From Clostridiales bacterium (GTDB taxonomy: Bacteria > Bacillota_A > Clostridia > Oscillospirales > Acutalibacteraceae), in contig VSOH01000047.1 of NCBI GenBank assembly GCA_009774735.1, positions 1 through 9,310 of the forward strand: 9,310 bases of DNA. Reading direction: 5' to 3'. The translations under genes were made by a program, and so were the position numbers. A model generated the notes under the pieces. That model worked only from the letters and a program-made list of their open reading frames with translations, did no database searches and was not told the origin of the DNA. Shown here one piece after another: positions 6,275 to 9,310 of the stretch. How positions within the stretch are numbered: the first letter of the stretch is position 1; every line of letters begins with the position of its first letter.

Positions 6275-7508
6275 TCCAAATTTAAATGACGATTTAGAGC
6301 TTGATATTTTAAACGATACAGATGACTTTATGCGTGCTGACAAAGATACAAGCGACGGCAGTGAAAATATAATGCTTACTTTGCAGGAAGGTGAGCATCA
6401 TCATTCAAGCAGTCATCATCACAGTCACCACCATCATCACACCTCGGAAAGTCACAGCCACCATCATCATACGCATTCACGCCATAAGAAAAAGAAGAAA
6501 AAACTGCCGGCTGCAGCAAAAATTGCTGTTGTATTTTTAGTGCTGCTGCTTGCGGCCGTTATAGCTATTGTGGGCACATTCTTTTATCTTGAGCAAAAGG
6601 GTAAAAACAGCTTTACAAATGTTACCACCCAAACAAATTATGAGGAAGTCATCGAGCACGAGGGGCACAAATATGTTTATAACAAAGATGTTGTTGCCAT
6701 TGCATTTATCGGTGTTGATAAAAGAGAGCTTGGAGCGGGTGATACTATCGGTACTGCCGGACAGGCTGATGCTGATATCGTGTTAACGGTTGATACAAAA
6801 ACAGGCAGAGCCAAAGCAATATCCATCCCACGTGACACAATGGTTGATGTAGATTTGTACAGTGAAAATAATATTTTCCTCAGAAATGAAACATTGCAGC
6901 TTTGCTTAAGCTTTGCCTATGGTGACGGCAAGGCATCATCTGCCAACAATGTTACAACATCTATTTCACGAATTCTTTATAATGTGCCGATTAACAAGTA
7001 TTTTGTGCTTGACCTTGACGGCATAGCACCGATTAACGATGCTATCGGCGGTGTTACTGTTGAGTCGCTTTATAACTTTGAAAATCTCGGTATTAAAGTA
7101 GGTGACAAGGTTCACCTTACAGGTGATCTGACTGAAAGCTATGTCAGACAGCGAGATATGCAGACTATTGATGCGTCACTTAACCGAACAGCACGTCAGA
7201 CACAGTACATTAAGGCATTTGCAAACCAGCTTCTGCCTGCGGTACTCAATGATTTCAGCACAGTAAGCAGACTTTATAATACTGCTGCTGATTACAGCAC
7301 AACCAATATGGATTTATCAAATGTGACATACCTTGCATCACTGCTTGTTTCAAAGGGAATCAGGGATTTTGAAACCGAAACACTGCAGGGTGAAATGAAG
7401 GAAAGCGAAAGAACAGATTATGCAGATTATGTTTATGCCGAGTTTTATCCTGATGAGGAGCTGACTCTTGAAACTGTTCTTGACACTTTCTATACGCAGG
7501 TTGATTAA
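6258..7508 (+). CDS. LytR-CpsA-Psr (LCP) family protein with His/Lys-rich cytoplasmic tail
   Basis: A 416-residue membrane protein. LCP enzymes transfer lipid-linked glycopolymers such as teichoic acid or capsule onto peptidoglycan, outside the membrane. The cytoplasmic N-terminus is acidic (1-46), then histidine-rich (47-76), then six lysines (77-82). One membrane helix follows (about 86-109). The LCP domain shows VAIAFIGVDKR, ADIVLTVD, and ISIPRDTMVD with Arg192 and Asp193. It continues with NDAIGGVTV, YVRQRD (295-300, Arg297 and Arg299) and LNRTARQTQ (308-316, Arg310 and Arg313). These arginines correspond to the family's pyrophosphate-binding and catalytic set. A C-terminal helical region of about 100 residues completes it. 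The start overlaps the sortase gene by 17 bases; the nearest purine-rich site, GGAG at 6242-6245, is 12 bases away, so translation is probably coupled. LCP proteins have also been called transcriptional attenuators, but DNA binding is not suggested here. Confidence 0.92.
   Translation: MNKPIDPNLNDDLELDILNDTDDFMRADKDTSDGSENIMLTLQEGEHHHSSSHHHSHHHHHTSESHSHHHHTHSRHKKKKKKLPAAAKIAVVFLVLLLAAVIAIVGTFFYLEQKGKNSFTNVTTQTNYEEVIEHEGHKYVYNKDVVAIAFIGVDKRELGAGDTIGTAGQADADIVLTVDTKTGRAKAISIPRDTMVDVDLYSENNIFLRNETLQLCLSFAYGDGKASSANNVTTSISRILYNVPINKYFVLDLDGIAPINDAIGGVTVESLYNFENLGIKVGDKVHLTGDLTESYVRQRDMQTIDASLNRTARQTQYIKAFANQLLPAVLNDFSTVSRLYNTAADYSTTNMDLSNVTYLASLLVSKGIRDFETETLQGEMKESERTDYADYVYAEFYPDEELTLETVLDTFYTQVD
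6396..6503 (+). repeat. Low-complexity His-rich then poly-Lys coding segment
   Basis: Codons 47-82 of the LCP protein. Thirty residues contain 18 histidines, in runs such as HHHSHHHHH and HSHHHH separated by Ser and Thr, and six lysines follow directly before the membrane helix. At the DNA level this is a degenerate CAT/CAC repeat mixed with Ser codons (AGC, AGT, TCA) rather than an exact tandem repeat. It may vary in length between strains. Confidence 0.9.
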
Positions 7509-7532
7509 TATTTATATATAGGAGAATATACT

Positions 7533-8378
7533 ATGGAAATGGAAACAAAAAAAATGCTTTCCTCCTATGCTGCAAAAATCAGAATGGGAATTATTGAAAG
7601 CACCTACGGCGCAAAAGCAGGTCATCCGGGCGGCAGCCTTTCATCAGCAGACGTTTTTGCTTACCTTTATTTCAAAGAAATGAGGGTTGATGCAAAAAAT
7701 CCTAAGGATGAAAACCGTGACAGATTTGTTCTGTCAAAGGGTCACTGTGCTCCGGGTCTTTACAGTGCGCTGGCATACAAGGGCTTTTTCCCTGTTCAGG
7801 ATTTGCCGACATTAAGACACATTGATTCATATCTTCAGGGTCATCCGAATATGAATACTGTGCCCGGTATTGATATGTCAACCGGCTCACTCGGTCAGGG
7901 TATAAGTACCGCTGTCGGTATGGCTAAGGGTGCAAAATACATAGGCAATAATGATATCAATATTTATACACTCCTTGGTGACGGCGAGATTGAAGAGGGT
8001 CAGGTATGGGAAGCTCTTATGTTCGCAAACCAGTATAAGCTTGACAATCTTTGTGTAATCATCGACTGCAATGGTCTGCAGATTGACGGAACTACAGACG
8101 AGGTTATGACAGCAGAACCGATTGATAAAAAGTTAGATGCGTTTGGTTTTGACGTTATTACAATAAACGGCAATGATTTTGACGAGCTTGAAAAAGCATT
8201 TGATGCATTCCATAAGTCTGAAAAACCATTTGCAATTATTATGAAAACCGTTAAGGGCAAGGGTGTATCATTTATGGAAAATGAGTGCGGCTGGCACGGA
8301 AAAGCACCTAACGAAGAAGAATATAACATTGCAATGGCAGAACTCAGAGCTGCACTTGCAGAGATTGAGGAGGCGTAA
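7533..8378 (+). CDS. Transketolase, N-terminal (ThDP-binding) subunit
   Basis: A 281-residue protein matching the N-terminal half of transketolase. With the next gene's product it would move two-carbon units between sugar phosphates in the non-oxidative pentose phosphate pathway, in the cytoplasm. Visible motifs are KAGHPGGSLSSAD with His31, LSKGHCAPG with His71, STGSLGQGISTAVGMA, and the thiamine diphosphate/metal site beginning GDG (149-151) and ending at DCN (Asn180). The length is typical of split transketolases, whose two halves are separate genes in many Firmicutes and archaea. AGGAGA (7520-7525) lies 7 bases before the ATG. Only 24 bases separate it from the LCP stop, with no clear terminator, so it could be co-transcribed with the wall genes. 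Other two-carbon transfer reactions (for example on apulose phosphate) are possible for split forms, but ordinary transketolase is the default. Confidence 0.93.
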   Translation: MEMETKKMLSSYAAKIRMGIIESTYGAKAGHPGGSLSSADVFAYLYFKEMRVDAKNPKDENRDRFVLSKGHCAPGLYSALAYKGFFPVQDLPTLRHIDSYLQGHPNMNTVPGIDMSTGSLGQGISTAVGMAKGAKYIGNNDINIYTLLGDGEIEEGQVWEALMFANQYKLDNLCVIIDCNGLQIDGTTDEVMTAEPIDKKLDAFGFDVITINGNDFDELEKAFDAFHKSEKPFAIIMKTVKGKGVSFMENECGWHGKAPNEEEYNIAMAELRAALAEIEEA

Positions 8379-8380
8379 AA

Positions 8381-9310
8381 ATGGCTGATATTAAAAAGAT
8401 TGCTACCCGTGACAGCTACGGCAATGCCCTTAAGGAGCTGGCACAGGAGGGTGCAGATAAATTAGTTGTTCTTGACGCTGACCTTTCAGCAGCAACAAAG
8501 ACCGGTATATTCAAAAAGGATTTTCCGGATAGACATATTAACTGCGGTATTGCTGAAGCAAATATGATTTGCGTAGCTGCAGGAATGAGCACAATGGGTC
8601 TTGTGCCGTTTGCATCAAGCTTTGCAATGTTTGCTGCAGGCAGAGCCTTTGAGCAGGTTAGAAACACAATCGGTTACCCACATCTCAATGTTAAAATCGG
8701 TGCTACTCACGCAGGTATTTCTGTTGGTGAGGATGGTGCATCTCACCAGTGCTGTGAGGATTTCGCTTTAATGAGAGCAATTCCGGGTATGGTGGTTATC
8801 TGCCCTGCTGATGATGTTGAGGCAAAGCAGGCAGTTAAAGCTGCTTACAGCTATGAGGGCCCTGTTTACTTAAGATTCGGCAGACTTGCTGTGCCTGTAT
8901 TCCACAACGACGATTATAAATTTGAAATCGGCAAGGGTGAGGTTATCAGTGAGGGTACAGATGTAACAATCATTGCTAATGGTCTTATGGTTGCAGAGGC
9001 AATTGAGGCCGGAAAGGTGCTTGCAGAAAAGGGTATCAGTGCTGAAATTATCAACATTGCAACAATAAAACCGCTTGACGAAGAACTTGTTGTCGCTTCT
9101 GCTAAAAAGACAGGCAGGGTTATTACTGTTGAAGAGCATAACATCATCGGCGGTCTTGGTGAGGCTGTTTGCTCATGCCTTAGTGAAAAGTGCCCGACAC
9201 CTGTTAAGAGAATCGGTGTTAACGATGAATTCGGTCATTCAGGTCCGGCTGTTGACCTTCTTAAGCAGTTCGGTCTAAGCTCTGAAAAAATTGTTAAGGT
9301 TGCAGAAGAG
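8381..9310 (+). CDS. Transketolase, C-terminal subunit (partial at 3' end)
   Basis: An open frame of 310 codons runs from the ATG at 8381 to the window edge without a stop. The known family is about 310-315 residues, so only a few are missing. It carries the pyrimidine-binding domain of transketolase with VVLDADLSAATKT near the start. It also has GIAEANM with the catalytic Glu59, HAGISVGEDGASHQ, EDFALMRAIPGM, CPADD and GPVYLRFGR. The C-terminal domain shows VEEHNIIGGLGEAV and DEFGHSGP. GAGGAGG (8367-8373) inside the end of the preceding gene lies 7 bases from the start, and the genes are 2 bases apart, so the subunits are made together. The two proteins form one active site at their interface. 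Confidence 0.93.
   Translation, partial: MADIKKIATRDSYGNALKELAQEGADKLVVLDADLSAATKTGIFKKDFPDRHINCGIAEANMICVAAGMSTMGLVPFASSFAMFAAGRAFEQVRNTIGYPHLNVKIGATHAGISVGEDGASHQCCEDFALMRAIPGMVVICPADDVEAKQAVKAAYSYEGPVYLRFGRLAVPVFHNDDYKFEIGKGEVISEGTDVTIIANGLMVAEAIEAGKVLAEKGISAEIINIATIKPLDEELVVASAKKTGRVITVEEHNIIGGLGEAVCSCLSEKCPTPVKRIGVNDEFGHSGPAVDLLKQFGLSSEKIVKVAEE

Noticed and set aside
8870..9147. Two overlapping reverse-strand frames near the right edge.
   Set aside because: They run opposite the transketolase C-terminal subunit, whose frame is open and rich in family motifs to the window end.

Overview
The window looks like a chromosomal segment of a low-GC Gram-positive bacterium, most likely a gut-type clostridium (Oscillospiraceae/Ruminococcaceae-like; this placement is an inference). 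The AT-rich coding bias, purine-rich Shine-Dalgarno sites, class B sortase with an SPxTG-type substrate, LytR-CpsA-Psr protein and split transketolase all fit. No RNA genes, insertion sequences, CRISPR arrays or phage genes were seen. Coding density is high; no gene-free stretch reaches 300 bases, the longest being 4633-4817.

Left edge (1-406, minus strand): the 5' part of rsmA (ksgA), 16S rRNA dimethyladenosine transferase. It is divergent from the next unit, and the two promoters stand nearly back to back (rsmA at 453-481, marR at 490-517).

Region 490-4632 (plus strand): a self-contained drug- or stress-response operon. A near-perfect promoter is followed at once by a perfect 26-bp inverted repeat, then a MarR-family repressor and two ABC exporter half-transporters. 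The three genes are joined by 1-base TAATG stop/start overlaps. The first half-transporter has a degenerate ATPase site (Walker B Asp instead of Glu, H-loop Gln instead of His). The second is canonical in those residues but has a variant LSQGQ signature. This is the signature of an asymmetric heterodimeric exporter of the TM287/288, BmrCD and LmrCD type.

Region 4739-7508 (plus strand): a cell-surface module. It begins with its own promoter and encodes a small secreted protein with a C-terminal SPGTG sorting signal. A rho-independent terminator follows, then a class B sortase, then an LCP protein that overlaps the sortase gene by 17 bases. The LCP protein has an unusual cytoplasmic tail with 18 histidines in 30 residues followed by six lysines. 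The likely reading is that the sortase anchors the small protein to peptidoglycan and the LCP protein attaches a wall glycopolymer.

Right edge (7533-9310, plus strand): the two subunits of a split transketolase, N-terminal (ThDP-binding) and C-terminal. The second is cut by the window end within a few residues of its expected terminus.

Nothing here is a clearly new system. The most notable parts are the sortase/SPGTG-substrate pair with an unrecognised extracellular domain, the His/Lys-rich tail on the LCP protein, and the nested palindrome over the marR start region.
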